Assembly (NCBI GenBank): GCA_031283505.1
Contig: JAITBO010000389.1
Location: 1 to 10,859, forward strand
Origin: Treponema sp.
Lineage (GTDB): Bacteria > Spirochaetota > Spirochaetia > Treponematales > Breznakiellaceae
Direction of reading: 5' to 3'
DNA: 10,859 nt
The number at the start of each line of letters is the position of its first letter. Within the stretch, counting starts at the first letter, position 1. The notes under the pieces are model-generated. The model did no database searches, was not told where the DNA came from, and was given only the letters and a program-made list of their open reading frames with translations. A program made the translations under genes and the position numbers. Positions 5,351 to 10,859 of the stretch are shown here, one piece after another.

Positions 5351-5941
5351 ATGCAAACCAATTCCAAAGCTGATTTACGGGTGGAGATGAAGCGCCGTTT
5401 GAAGGATATGCCTTCTTCTCTCTTATATGACGAAGGGGCGGCGGCGGTCCGGTTGCTGAGGGAGACTTCCTGCTGGAACCGGTACGAAACCGTCCTTCTT
5501 TTTCTCTCCACATCCCGGGAAATAGACACTATACCCTTGCTCGGAGTTGCTTTGGTCCGGGGGAAAAAAGTTTTCGCTCCCTGTATTGCGGGCGGAAATC
5601 TTAGGTTTTGCCGTGTTCTCAGCGCGGCGGGACCGTGGAAAGCGGGTCCCCTGGGCATACGGGAACCGGCGGTTCAGGCCGATCCGCTAATGTTGGAGGA
5701 TTTTCCCGCTATGGTCATTGTTCCGGGCCTGGCTTTCGACCTTGCCGGTAACCGTCTGGGTTACGGTAAAGCTTATTATGACCGGTTTTTTTCCGGACAA
5801 ACCGGTCCATGCTTCAAGATCGGCCTTTGTACCGACGCGCAAATTTTGCCCCGTATTCCTGCCGATCCCTGGGATGTCCCTATGGACGCCCTTTGTACCG
5901 GGTCACGGTTTATCCCGATTGCCGAGCTTCCTCCAAAATGA
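5351..5941 (+). CDS. 5-formyltetrahydrofolate cyclo-ligase
   Basis: Also called methenyltetrahydrofolate synthetase. It converts 5-formyl-THF to 5,10-methenyl-THF using ATP, returning stored folate to the one-carbon pool in the cytoplasm. The 196-residue length is normal. Diagnostic stretches are the basic N-terminal helix (KADLRVEMKRRLK), FLSTSREIDT (51-60) with Glu57, GPLGIREP (99-106), VPGLAFD (124-130) and the ATP/folate motif RLGYGKAYYDRFF (135-147), followed by DPWDVPMD (172-179) where EPHDVPMD is more usual. The ATG lacks a Shine-Dalgarno sequence, so translation may depend on coupling to the DRTGG-like gene 38 nt upstream. The gene symbol varies between organisms (ygfA, fau, yqgN), so none is given. 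Confidence 0.93.
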   Translation: MQTNSKADLRVEMKRRLKDMPSSLLYDEGAAAVRLLRETSCWNRYETVLLFLSTSREIDTIPLLGVALVRGKKVFAPCIAGGNLRFCRVLSAAGPWKAGPLGIREPAVQADPLMLEDFPAMVIVPGLAFDLAGNRLGYGKAYYDRFFSGQTGPCFKIGLCTDAQILPRIPADPWDVPMDALCTGSRFIPIAELPPK

Positions 5942-6007
5942 GTAAAATAACACGTCGAATTTTGAGTTTTGCTGCGGGGTTCCCTATTATAGCGGGTAGC
6001 CCGGTCA

Positions 6008-6044
6008 CCGCATGGAAACGAAGTTTCCTGTGCGGCGATGCGCC
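6008..6044 (+). promoter_or_regulatory. paired hairpins in the spacer before the 6115 gene
   Basis: CCGCATGGAAAC (6008-6019) folds on GTTTCCTGTGCGG (6023-6035) with a 3-nt GAA loop and one bulged base, giving about 12 bp. A second hairpin, GGCG/CGCC around ATG (6034-6044), shares two bases with it. No T-run follows, so this is not a standard terminator. TTGACA lies at 6067-6072 but no matching -10 box is evident, so a promoter there is doubtful. The element may be a 3' end for the cyclo-ligase mRNA or a leader of the next gene. Confidence 0.4.
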
Positions 6045-6102
6045 CTATATAAACTCGATATTCGGCTTGACAGTATAAACGATACAGGTAACGCATCGAA
6101 AT

Positions 6103-6108
6103 AAGGAG
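6103..6108 (+). promoter_or_regulatory. Shine-Dalgarno site of the 6115 gene
   Basis: AAGGAG lies 6 nt before the ATG at 6115, one of the two best ribosome sites in the window. It fixes the start. Confidence 0.8.
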
Positions 6109-6114
6109 CGCAAC

Positions 6115-6699
6115 ATGGGACGGATAAAGAGCGCGCTGGAGATAGCGCTGGAACGGACCGAATCGGTCAAAGGCGACAAAACCGGCATAGAACAATTTGA
6201 AGCAAGGCAGCAGGGGAAGCGGCTTGCCAACGAATTCCTGGCGGGAGGCGCGTCCCTGGAGGAAGGGATTAAAAAATGCCCCAAAGATCGGCAGGTCGCC
6301 CTCAAACAGGGTATTTTCGATGTTCTTAACGCCCAAGTCACCCTCCCCCTGGTCAAAGAAGACGAAAAACGGATAGAACTGGTGGGAAAAGGCTTGCAAA
6401 CAATCATAGGCGATCACCGGTTTGCCGCCCTCTACAAGCAGTTTGCCCAGGCCATGGCCCAATACCTGGACGAGGCCGCCCAATACGAAGAAGCGATTAA
6501 GCGCCAATACGCTCCCAAACTGCGTCAGAAAGAGGAGGACCTTGCCCGCCGCTTTGGCCGGAAGGTGCGGCTTGATCCCTTCCAGGACCCCGAATTCGTT
6601 GCCTTCTACAACCAAAACATGACCGCCCTCAAGTCCAGCTACCAGGGCCTGGCGGACCAGATCCGGGGACAGGCGGTTGCGCTGTTTGAAAAGGTTTAA
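6115..6699 (+). CDS. conserved-looking helical cytoplasmic protein, function unknown
   Basis: I do not recognise the 194-residue product with certainty. It has no signal peptide or membrane segment and is rich in Lys, Glu, Gln and Ala, so it should be almost entirely alpha-helical, perhaps with coiled-coil stretches around 100-150 (YKQFAQAMAQYLDEAAQYEE). Features that look conserved are KGDKTGIEQFEARQQGKRLA near 19-38, EGIKKCPKDRQ with the only cysteine, and DPFQDPEFVAFYNQN near 154-168. It may belong to a spirochaete-restricted DUF family; that is memory, not a search result. A strong ribosome site suggests good expression. It stands alone, with the next gene converging on it 27 bp away. Confidence 0.82.
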   Translation: MGRIKSALEIALERTESVKGDKTGIEQFEARQQGKRLANEFLAGGASLEEGIKKCPKDRQVALKQGIFDVLNAQVTLPLVKEDEKRIELVGKGLQTIIGDHRFAALYKQFAQAMAQYLDEAAQYEEAIKRQYAPKLRQKEEDLARRFGRKVRLDPFQDPEFVAFYNQNMTALKSSYQGLADQIRGQAVALFEKV

Positions 6700-6726
6700 C
6701 CCTACCCGCAGGCGGCGGACGGTCTC

Positions 6727-8262
6727 TCAGCGTAATTCCCGGGACAGGGCGTAAAATCTTTCGAGTTCTTCCAAAGGGGCTGTGTCCGTCCGGGGCCCCC
6801 TAAGGTCCAGGGGAAAAGGTTCGAGGTACACCAGGCGTTTCCCCCAAAAACCCAGCCTGACGCACAGCCCCTTGTCCCCGCCGCCGGTATTTTCCATCCC
6901 GGCAAACACGAAATTCCCCAGAGACCAAAACACCGGCTTTCCTTCCACCCACTCAAACCCCTGGACGATGTGGGGATGGGACCCTATAACAAGGTCCGCC
7001 CCGGCCAGGATGAGGTCCCGGCAGAGTTCCCGGACGGACCGGTTTGGCCGGGAAGACCACTCATCCCCCCCGTGAAAGAGAACCGCCAGAAGGTCCGCGC
7101 CGCCGCTTTCGGAGGCAAGGCCGGCCTTGATCACCGCCGCGCCTCCCCGTCCGGTATGGAGGATTCCGGGCCGGTTTTCCCCGGCGGCAGCCGAACGTCC
7201 GTCCCAGCCGCTCCGCTCCACCGGATACGAGGCAAGGCCGAAAACCCGCGCGCCGGCGCTTCCTTTTTGGAAAACAAAAGGCCGGCCAGCGGCATTTTCA
7301 TCTATTCCCGCGCCCAGAACGCCTATACCGGCTTTTTCCAGGTGGTCCAGGGTATCCAGAAAGCCCTCGGTTCCCCAGTCAAAGATGTGGTTGTTCGCCA
7401 GAAGCACGGCGTCTATCCCCGCTTCCCGGAGCGCCGCCGCAGATGTGGGGGAAAACCGGAAGTTGAAAGCCTTCTCCGTCCTGGTCCCACGGGAACTCAC
7501 CGCCCCTTCCAGGTTAACCAGGGCAAGGTCCGCGTCACGAAGTATTGCCGCCGCCCCCCCGAAAAGCCCGCCGGCCCCTTCGTCAAACAGAATGCGTTCC
7601 GCCCCCCGGCCCAGCATCAGGTCCCCCGCTGAGGCTACCCAGAGCAATTCCGGCTGCCCCACCGTTAGAGACTCCGCCCTTTCGCGGATCAACGCTTCCA
7701 GGGCGGCGGCCTTTCCGGATGCCCCGGTCCGCGCTTCATCACCGTCCTTGCCAGGAACCCGGACCCGCACCCCCGTCACCCGGCACAGGGGATACCGGGG
7801 AGCGTCCACGGACAGGTCGTTCACCCGTAGGGCGATAAAAGGCGGCGACAGCTCATCCAGAGGAACGAGGGTTTCCCATCCCTCAAGACAGGCCGCAAGG
7901 GACGTGTCCCGTCTGCCGGTCAGGGGGTCCTCCCTGGGCACATACCAGGTCCGGGAGAGGGGAATCACCGGAGAACCGCCTTCATCCGCATTGCCGGCGG
8001 CAGGTTCGTATTCCCAAAAAGAGACAAATTCGATGGTTATGGCGGGGACGTTTTCCAAAGCGGCTCCCGCCGCCGCATCGGGGACCGGGGTGACGCCCAG
8101 AGCGGCAAGTGCCGTTTCCGAAAGAAGGGATTCCAAAAAAGCCCGTTCAGCCGCATATTCTTCGCCGCCGGAAATCACCAGGGTATATACCGAATTTTTG
8201 GCAGAACACCCGAAAAAGAGCAGACAGAGGAAGATAAGGGGCAAAGACAGCGGTTTCGGCAC
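6727..8262 (-). CDS. CapA-family predicted metallophosphatase, probable lipoprotein
   Basis: A 511-residue product with an N-terminal hydrophobic signal ending in LLFFGC (Cys19), a loose lipobox of the kind tolerated in spirochaetes, so it is probably lipid-anchored outside the cytoplasm. Residues 25-200 form an extra domain of unknown role. The CapA/PgsA-type domain follows: GDLMLGRG (213-220), NLEG (250-253), NNHIFDWG (290-297), HGGDEW (397-402), GSHPHIVQ (427-434) and SLGNFVF (447-453). These Asp, Asn and His clusters form the metal site of the calcineurin-like fold. The family is named after poly-gamma-glutamate capsule synthesis, but no capB, capC or pgs genes are nearby, so the substrate is open. 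The start is GTG at 8262; no Shine-Dalgarno sequence is seen. Codon use is very GC-rich, making the other frames look artificially open. Confidence 0.88.
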   Translation of the reverse strand: MPKPLSLPLIFLCLLFFGCSAKNSVYTLVISGGEEYAAERAFLESLLSETALAALGVTPVPDAAAGAALENVPAITIEFVSFWEYEPAAGNADEGGSPVIPLSRTWYVPREDPLTGRRDTSLAACLEGWETLVPLDELSPPFIALRVNDLSVDAPRYPLCRVTGVRVRVPGKDGDEARTGASGKAAALEALIRERAESLTVGQPELLWVASAGDLMLGRGAERILFDEGAGGLFGGAAAILRDADLALVNLEGAVSSRGTRTEKAFNFRFSPTSAAALREAGIDAVLLANNHIFDWGTEGFLDTLDHLEKAGIGVLGAGIDENAAGRPFVFQKGSAGARVFGLASYPVERSGWDGRSAAAGENRPGILHTGRGGAAVIKAGLASESGGADLLAVLFHGGDEWSSRPNRSVRELCRDLILAGADLVIGSHPHIVQGFEWVEGKPVFWSLGNFVFAGMENTGGGDKGLCVRLGFWGKRLVYLEPFPLDLRGPRTDTAPLEELERFYALSRELR

Positions 8263-8343
8263 CGGGTTAGTCTAGGATATTCGGTTGAGATTATCAATGC
8301 TTCTTCGTTTTGAATAAGGAAATCACAAAAGTTTGCGTCGGCT

Positions 8344-8382
8344 GACCCCGGATCCCCTGCGCTCCTGCCTGAAACCGGGGTC
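8344..8382. repeat. GC-rich inverted repeat
   Basis: GACCCCGG (8344-8351) and CCGGGGTC (8375-8382) are exact reverse complements around a 23-nt pyrimidine-rich loop. GTCG (8337-8340) and CGAC (8391-8394) can extend the structure after an internal loop. It stands out against AT-rich surroundings. It could be an interspersed repeat or a transcript-end structure; no T-run follows on either strand. Confidence 0.45.
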
Positions 8383-8518
8383 TCTATCTGCGACAAGAGG
8401 TGGAAAAAATGTATATATATTTTCTAAAAAACTTGTTTTCTTGTCTTTTTTACAGTAACTTAGATTAAAGTGAATATACTATGGTTACTATGACAAGTTA
8501 TTTTCAGAATATCCGATT

Positions 8519-8547
8519 TTGAAACTCCAGCCTTGGTCGATTCTTAT
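8519..8547 (+). promoter_or_regulatory. possible promoter of the lipoprotein gene
   Basis: TTGAAA (8519-8524) and TCTTAT (8542-8547) are 17 bp apart; matches are 5 of 6 and 4 of 6. A start near 8554 would put the leader hairpin about 18 nt from the mRNA 5' end. An alternative -10 box, TATACT at 8475-8480, has no good -35 partner. Confidence 0.33.
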
Positions 8548-8571
8548 ATTTCACTTTACGAAAGATATTTC

Positions 8572-8617
8572 AGGTATCAGAAACCTCCGATCTCAAAATC
8601 GGGGGGTTCTGATACCT
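8572..8617 (+). promoter_or_regulatory. long leader hairpin upstream of the lipoprotein gene
   Basis: Bases 8572-8591 pair with 8598-8617 over 20 positions with a single mismatch, around a 6-nt loop. The outer part is AGGTATCAGAA/TTCTGATACCT and the inner part CCGAT/ATCGG. The structure ends 47 nt before the GTG start. Bases 8593-8602 can instead pair perfectly with 8513-8522, so two exclusive folds are possible if transcription starts upstream of 8513. It is not followed by a T-run. Confidence 0.65.
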
Positions 8618-8652
8618 TTGGTTTCATATATCCGTATAACGCGGAATTTTTT

Positions 8653-8658
8653 AAGGAG
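8653..8658 (+). promoter_or_regulatory. Shine-Dalgarno site deciding the lipoprotein start
   Basis: AAGGAG lies 6 nt before the GTG at 8665. An ATG at 8661 is in another frame. The GTG start gives a protein that opens with a perfect lipoprotein signal. Confidence 0.8.
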
Positions 8659-8664
8659 TTATGT

Positions 8665-10149
8665 GTGAAAAACACAAAAAATATAAACTTTTTCACTGTC
8701 GGTGTCCTGCCGGTCTTATTACTTGCAGGATGTTTCAACCCAATATCCATGGAACGCCAAAAAATCGGCGGCGGCGGTAACGGTCTTGGCGCCGACCCCT
8801 TTACCATCGACATTATGATCGGAAAGGACGGCGAAACTCGTTCCGTGACCGGACCGGATGTGGCCAGGATAAAAGGGGATGGCCGCAATATTATCCAGCT
8901 TATCGTGGTGGATAAAGTAACCGGGAATATTACCGCCTTTGACGAGGTTCGCCGGGAAAGCAATAGCCTGGACCCCGCAATATTCACCATTGATTCCATC
9001 CCTATTGGAAAAACCTATTCCTTCCTCCTGTTGATGGGGCATTGGGAACGGGATTATGCCAGGGAAGTGGCAAACAACAACGGAAAATACGTGTATTTGG
9101 AGGCTAATCCACCTACCCTTATGGCTGCGGGATTCAAGGAACAGTTGATAACCAATAACGGGAAGGTCTCGATTACAATGTGGCCCATAGTGGTGGACAC
9201 CATTTTTAAGACCGTCGATACGGGAGTTCCCGGGATACTTCGGATGAGGGAAGCGGTAATGAACGCCGGGAAGCCGGAGAATGTAACATTGCTTCCGGTG
9301 GAATGGACCGTAAACTGGATGGTGAAACGGGGAACTTCCGGGGACGGGCTCGATGTTCTGGTCCGGGCGCAGAAAGCGATAGACTGTCAGGCCGGGGACG
9401 AACTGCTGGTCAAAAGCAAGGGTTCCATAGTGAGGGGGACCGGTCTGAATGATTTGACGACCAAAGAACCCACAGTAAAGGGAAACATTGTCACCCTGCC
9501 GATAGGATCGGATTATACCAAGGGAATAAGACGAATCGGGGCGGAAGGTTCTGTCAACTTCAAGCTGGAATATATACCGTACAATCTGAAGGATGGAAGT
9601 AAGTGGATGGCGTATAACGGAAAATCGGCGTTTGACCTGGACGGGAAGGCGCCGGTGTGGATCATCCGGAATGGGGTGAACGACCAGGCGCAGGACCAAG
9701 ACACGGACTTTAACAACTTTGGAAAGACGGACACTGGGAAGGCGAACGGGAACGGAGCGATCTCGTATAAGGTTGCGGCGGTGGGAGCCGGGGACAAGGA
9801 ATTTCCCGGGTATCTTGATCTGACGTTGACGAAGGGGCAGTTTAAGCGCCTGTCAAACTCAAATACGGCTAAGATAACGTTTACAACCGGAGGGTACGAT
9901 GGGACTGGGGAAGCGTATTATGCGATAACGGGGCAGAACGATCCGGAGCCTTTATATTCGGCCTATACGGAAAGCTTTGGAGGACTCGCAGCCGGGACAC
10001 ATGAGAAAGAGGTGAAGCTGCCCACAGCCGAAGGGAATTATTTTGTGTATGTGGTCCTGTTCAAGAACGGGAATGTTAGCAAGAGGATCAGGTATGACAC
10101 GGTGATAGGCGCTCTGGAAGTAGACTTTAACTGGGGCGGTAGTTCGTAG
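8665..10149 (+). CDS. large lipoprotein of unknown function
   Basis: The product is 494 residues from the GTG start. MKNTKNINFF, a hydrophobic core and the lipobox LLAGC (Cys23) form a canonical lipoprotein signal, so the mature protein is lipid-anchored outside the cytoplasm. After a Gly-rich linker (GGGGNGLG) come stretches of alternating hydrophobic and polar residues typical of beta-sandwich domains: a first around 45-190 with IIQLIVVDKVTG and TYSFLLLMGHW, a middle domain, and a C-terminal one around 400-485 with GEAYYAITGQND and NYFVYVVLFKNG. No enzymatic motif is recognised; a surface adhesin or binding role is possible but not shown. The last codons lie in the start of an out-of-frame Asp-box remnant, so the natural C-terminus may have been cut off. 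Confidence 0.82.
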   Translation: MKNTKNINFFTVGVLPVLLLAGCFNPISMERQKIGGGGNGLGADPFTIDIMIGKDGETRSVTGPDVARIKGDGRNIIQLIVVDKVTGNITAFDEVRRESNSLDPAIFTIDSIPIGKTYSFLLLMGHWERDYAREVANNNGKYVYLEANPPTLMAAGFKEQLITNNGKVSITMWPIVVDTIFKTVDTGVPGILRMREAVMNAGKPENVTLLPVEWTVNWMVKRGTSGDGLDVLVRAQKAIDCQAGDELLVKSKGSIVRGTGLNDLTTKEPTVKGNIVTLPIGSDYTKGIRRIGAEGSVNFKLEYIPYNLKDGSKWMAYNGKSAFDLDGKAPVWIIRNGVNDQAQDQDTDFNNFGKTDTGKANGNGAISYKVAAVGAGDKEFPGYLDLTLTKGQFKRLSNSNTAKITFTTGGYDGTGEAYYAITGQNDPEPLYSAYTESFGGLAAGTHEKEVKLPTAEGNYFVYVVLFKNGNVSKRIRYDTVIGALEVDFNWGGSS

Positions 10150-10214
10150 CAGTTGCCCATGAAAACGGCCAGGTCGTGCTGTCTGCTGACGGCGGCAAGA
10201 CTTGGCCGATGGGG
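10143..10214 (+). pseudogene. remnant of an Asp-box (BNR repeat) protein
   Basis: In a frame different from the lipoprotein, these 24 codons read FVAVAHENGQVV followed by LSADGGKTWPMG. The second part is an exact Asp-box, S-x-D-x-G-x-T-W, the signature of BNR beta-propeller blades, and the first part has the usual strand that precedes it. A stop codon lies just before it at 10140 and transposase-like sequence follows, so this is a single orphaned blade. Its first bases supply the final serines and stop codon of the lipoprotein. Confidence 0.55.
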
Positions 10215-10215
10215 A

Positions 10216-10859
10216 AACCACCGGGCAGAGGGTTAGGGTACAGTCGTGCGCTTATACGGGAAATTACGGCTTTGTTCAAACAAGACCTTTCCCCGGATCA
10301 GATTTCAGGCCGCTTGAGAACACTATACCCTGGCCGGAAGGAAAAACAGGTGTCAACATCGACCGTCTACATCCATTTATACCGGGAAACAACGAAAGAC
10401 CCTTCGCTGAAAGAACATCTCCGGCAAAAACATAGCCCCGTTTATTGGCCGAAAAACAAAGTTCCTGTTGGCAAAAGTAATGGCGGACAAGAGGGCGTTG
10501 ACGCTGAACTAGTCCGCCATTCATGCCTTCAGTTCAATACCCACGCCAGCGCGGAACACCCTGACAGTGGACAACGGCAAGGAATTCGCGGAGCATCAGA
10601 GCTTATCGCAAGCCCTCGCAACCGACATCTGTTTTACGCATCCGTACCACTGGTGAGAGCGGGGGCTTAACGAACACCTCAATGGACTTATCGGGCAGTA
10701 CCTGCCTAAAAAAATACCCTTTGATACCCTTACCCAAAAACAGCTTGACAGAATCAACAATCGACCACGCAAGGTTTTATTAAAGGGCGTAGCCCTTTTG
10801 GGGTTTAATACCCCGCCCCTTGGGGCGCTTCCTACTGGGGGTGCGGGGGATGTGTTCCC
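10216..10859 (+). pseudogene. decayed IS30-family transposase, partial
   Basis: Two frames together resemble an IS30 transposase without its N-terminal helix-turn-helix. The first frame, to about 10430, gives DLSPDQISGRLRTLYPG and STSTVYIHLYRE. The second, from about 10450, gives KTKFLLAKVMADKRALTLN, then LTVDNGKEFAEHQ, FTHPYHW, ERGLNEHLNGLIGQYLPKK and NNRPRKVL. The frame change falls at an internal deletion that removed the first catalytic Asp region (normally GDWEGDT). The second Asp (in VDNG) and the Glu (in NEH) remain. TAG at 10510 and TGA at 10654 interrupt the frame; the TGA stands where IS30 proteins have Trp in SWERG. No functional enzyme is possible. The right end lies outside the window and no terminal inverted repeat is identified on the left. 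Confidence 0.85.
10780..10827. repeat. cluster of palindromes inside the transposase 3' end
   Basis: Three adjacent hairpins are visible: AAAGGGC/GCCCTTT around GTA (10782-10798), GGGG/CCCC around TTTAATA (10800-10814) and CGCCCC/GGGGCG around TT (10814-10827). The first splits the expected transposase string RKVLGFNTP, adding seven codons in frame, and the third begins just after TP. The dense arrangement resembles REP-like or palindromic coding-insertion elements. Confidence 0.6.

Larger units (their letters stand above)
8263..8664. other. divergent intergenic region with leader elements
   Basis: This spacer lies between the divergent CapA and lipoprotein genes. From left to right it holds AT-rich DNA next to the CapA start, a GC-rich hairpin (8344-8382), an AT-rich block including TATATATAT near 8412, a set of mutually complementary short words (AACTTGT with ACAAGTT; AGTAAC with GTTACT), a possible promoter (8519-8547) and the long leader hairpin. 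One open frame begins at 8533 and joins the lipoprotein, but the ribosome site and signal peptide place the true start at 8665. Confidence 0.5.

Noticed and set aside
5776..6615. A 279-codon minus-strand frame across the cyclo-ligase end and the 6115 gene
   Set aside because: It spans two well-supported plus-strand genes and a hairpin-rich spacer, with no domain of its own.
7127..8275. A 382-codon plus-strand frame across the CapA gene
   Set aside because: Its Arg/Pro/Ser-rich composition is typical of the complement of a GC-rich gene, and the minus strand shows an intact CapA domain and signal peptide.
8533..8664. Upstream extension of the lipoprotein frame to 8533
   Set aside because: It would put 44 residues in front of a perfect lipoprotein signal, encode the leader hairpin and ignore the AAGGAG site before 8665.
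1..10859. CRISPR array or defence island
   Set aside because: No regularly spaced direct repeats or cas genes are present; the lone adenine methyltransferase is not enough to call a defence system.

Overview
The window looks like chromosome from a spirochaete, most probably a termite-gut-type Treponema. Two genes encode predicted lipoproteins, one with a loose, spirochaete-style signal. The coding DNA is fairly GC-rich while the intergenic DNA is AT-rich, and the spacers hold several palindromic repeats. The taxonomic call is inference from gene content and style, not from a marker gene.

Layout. Positions 1-1010 hold RNA genes and repeat-rich spacer. A textbook sigma-70 promoter drives tRNA-Asp(GTC). 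A probable structured RNA of about 150 nt follows, ending in a strong intrinsic terminator. Next come two inverted-repeat elements and tRNA-Met(CAT) with its own promoter. Positions 1051-3437 hold a likely two-gene operon: a short-chain dehydrogenase of the RDH10/17-beta-HSD11 type and an aldehyde dehydrogenase. Together they could oxidise an alcohol to an aldehyde and then to a carboxylic acid. Positions 3503-4612 encode a D12-class adenine DNA methyltransferase with no restriction enzyme beside it. After about 340 nt of spacer, which contains a second copy of a repeat motif seen near position 440, come a small DRTGG-like protein and 5-formyltetrahydrofolate cyclo-ligase (4956-5941). A hairpin-bearing spacer then precedes an unrecognised helical cytoplasmic protein (6115-6699). 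The convergent minus-strand gene at 6727-8262 encodes a CapA-family lipoprotein.

Positions 8263-8664 are a divergent regulatory spacer. It ends in a long leader hairpin with an alternative pairing partner, just upstream of a 494-residue lipoprotein of unknown function (8665-10149).

The right end is recombination debris. The last codons of the lipoprotein overlap a short out-of-frame remnant carrying an Asp-box (BNR) motif. This runs into a decayed IS30-family transposase with an internal deletion, a frameshift and two nonsense codons. Its C-terminal coding sequence is interrupted in frame by palindromic sequence, in the manner of a mobile palindromic repeat.

I see no CRISPR array, toxin-antitoxin pair, integrase or complete mobile element. 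The best candidates for something undescribed are the structured RNA at 280-433, the leader switch at 8513-8617, the lipoprotein/Asp-box junction, and the in-frame palindromic insertions at the right edge.
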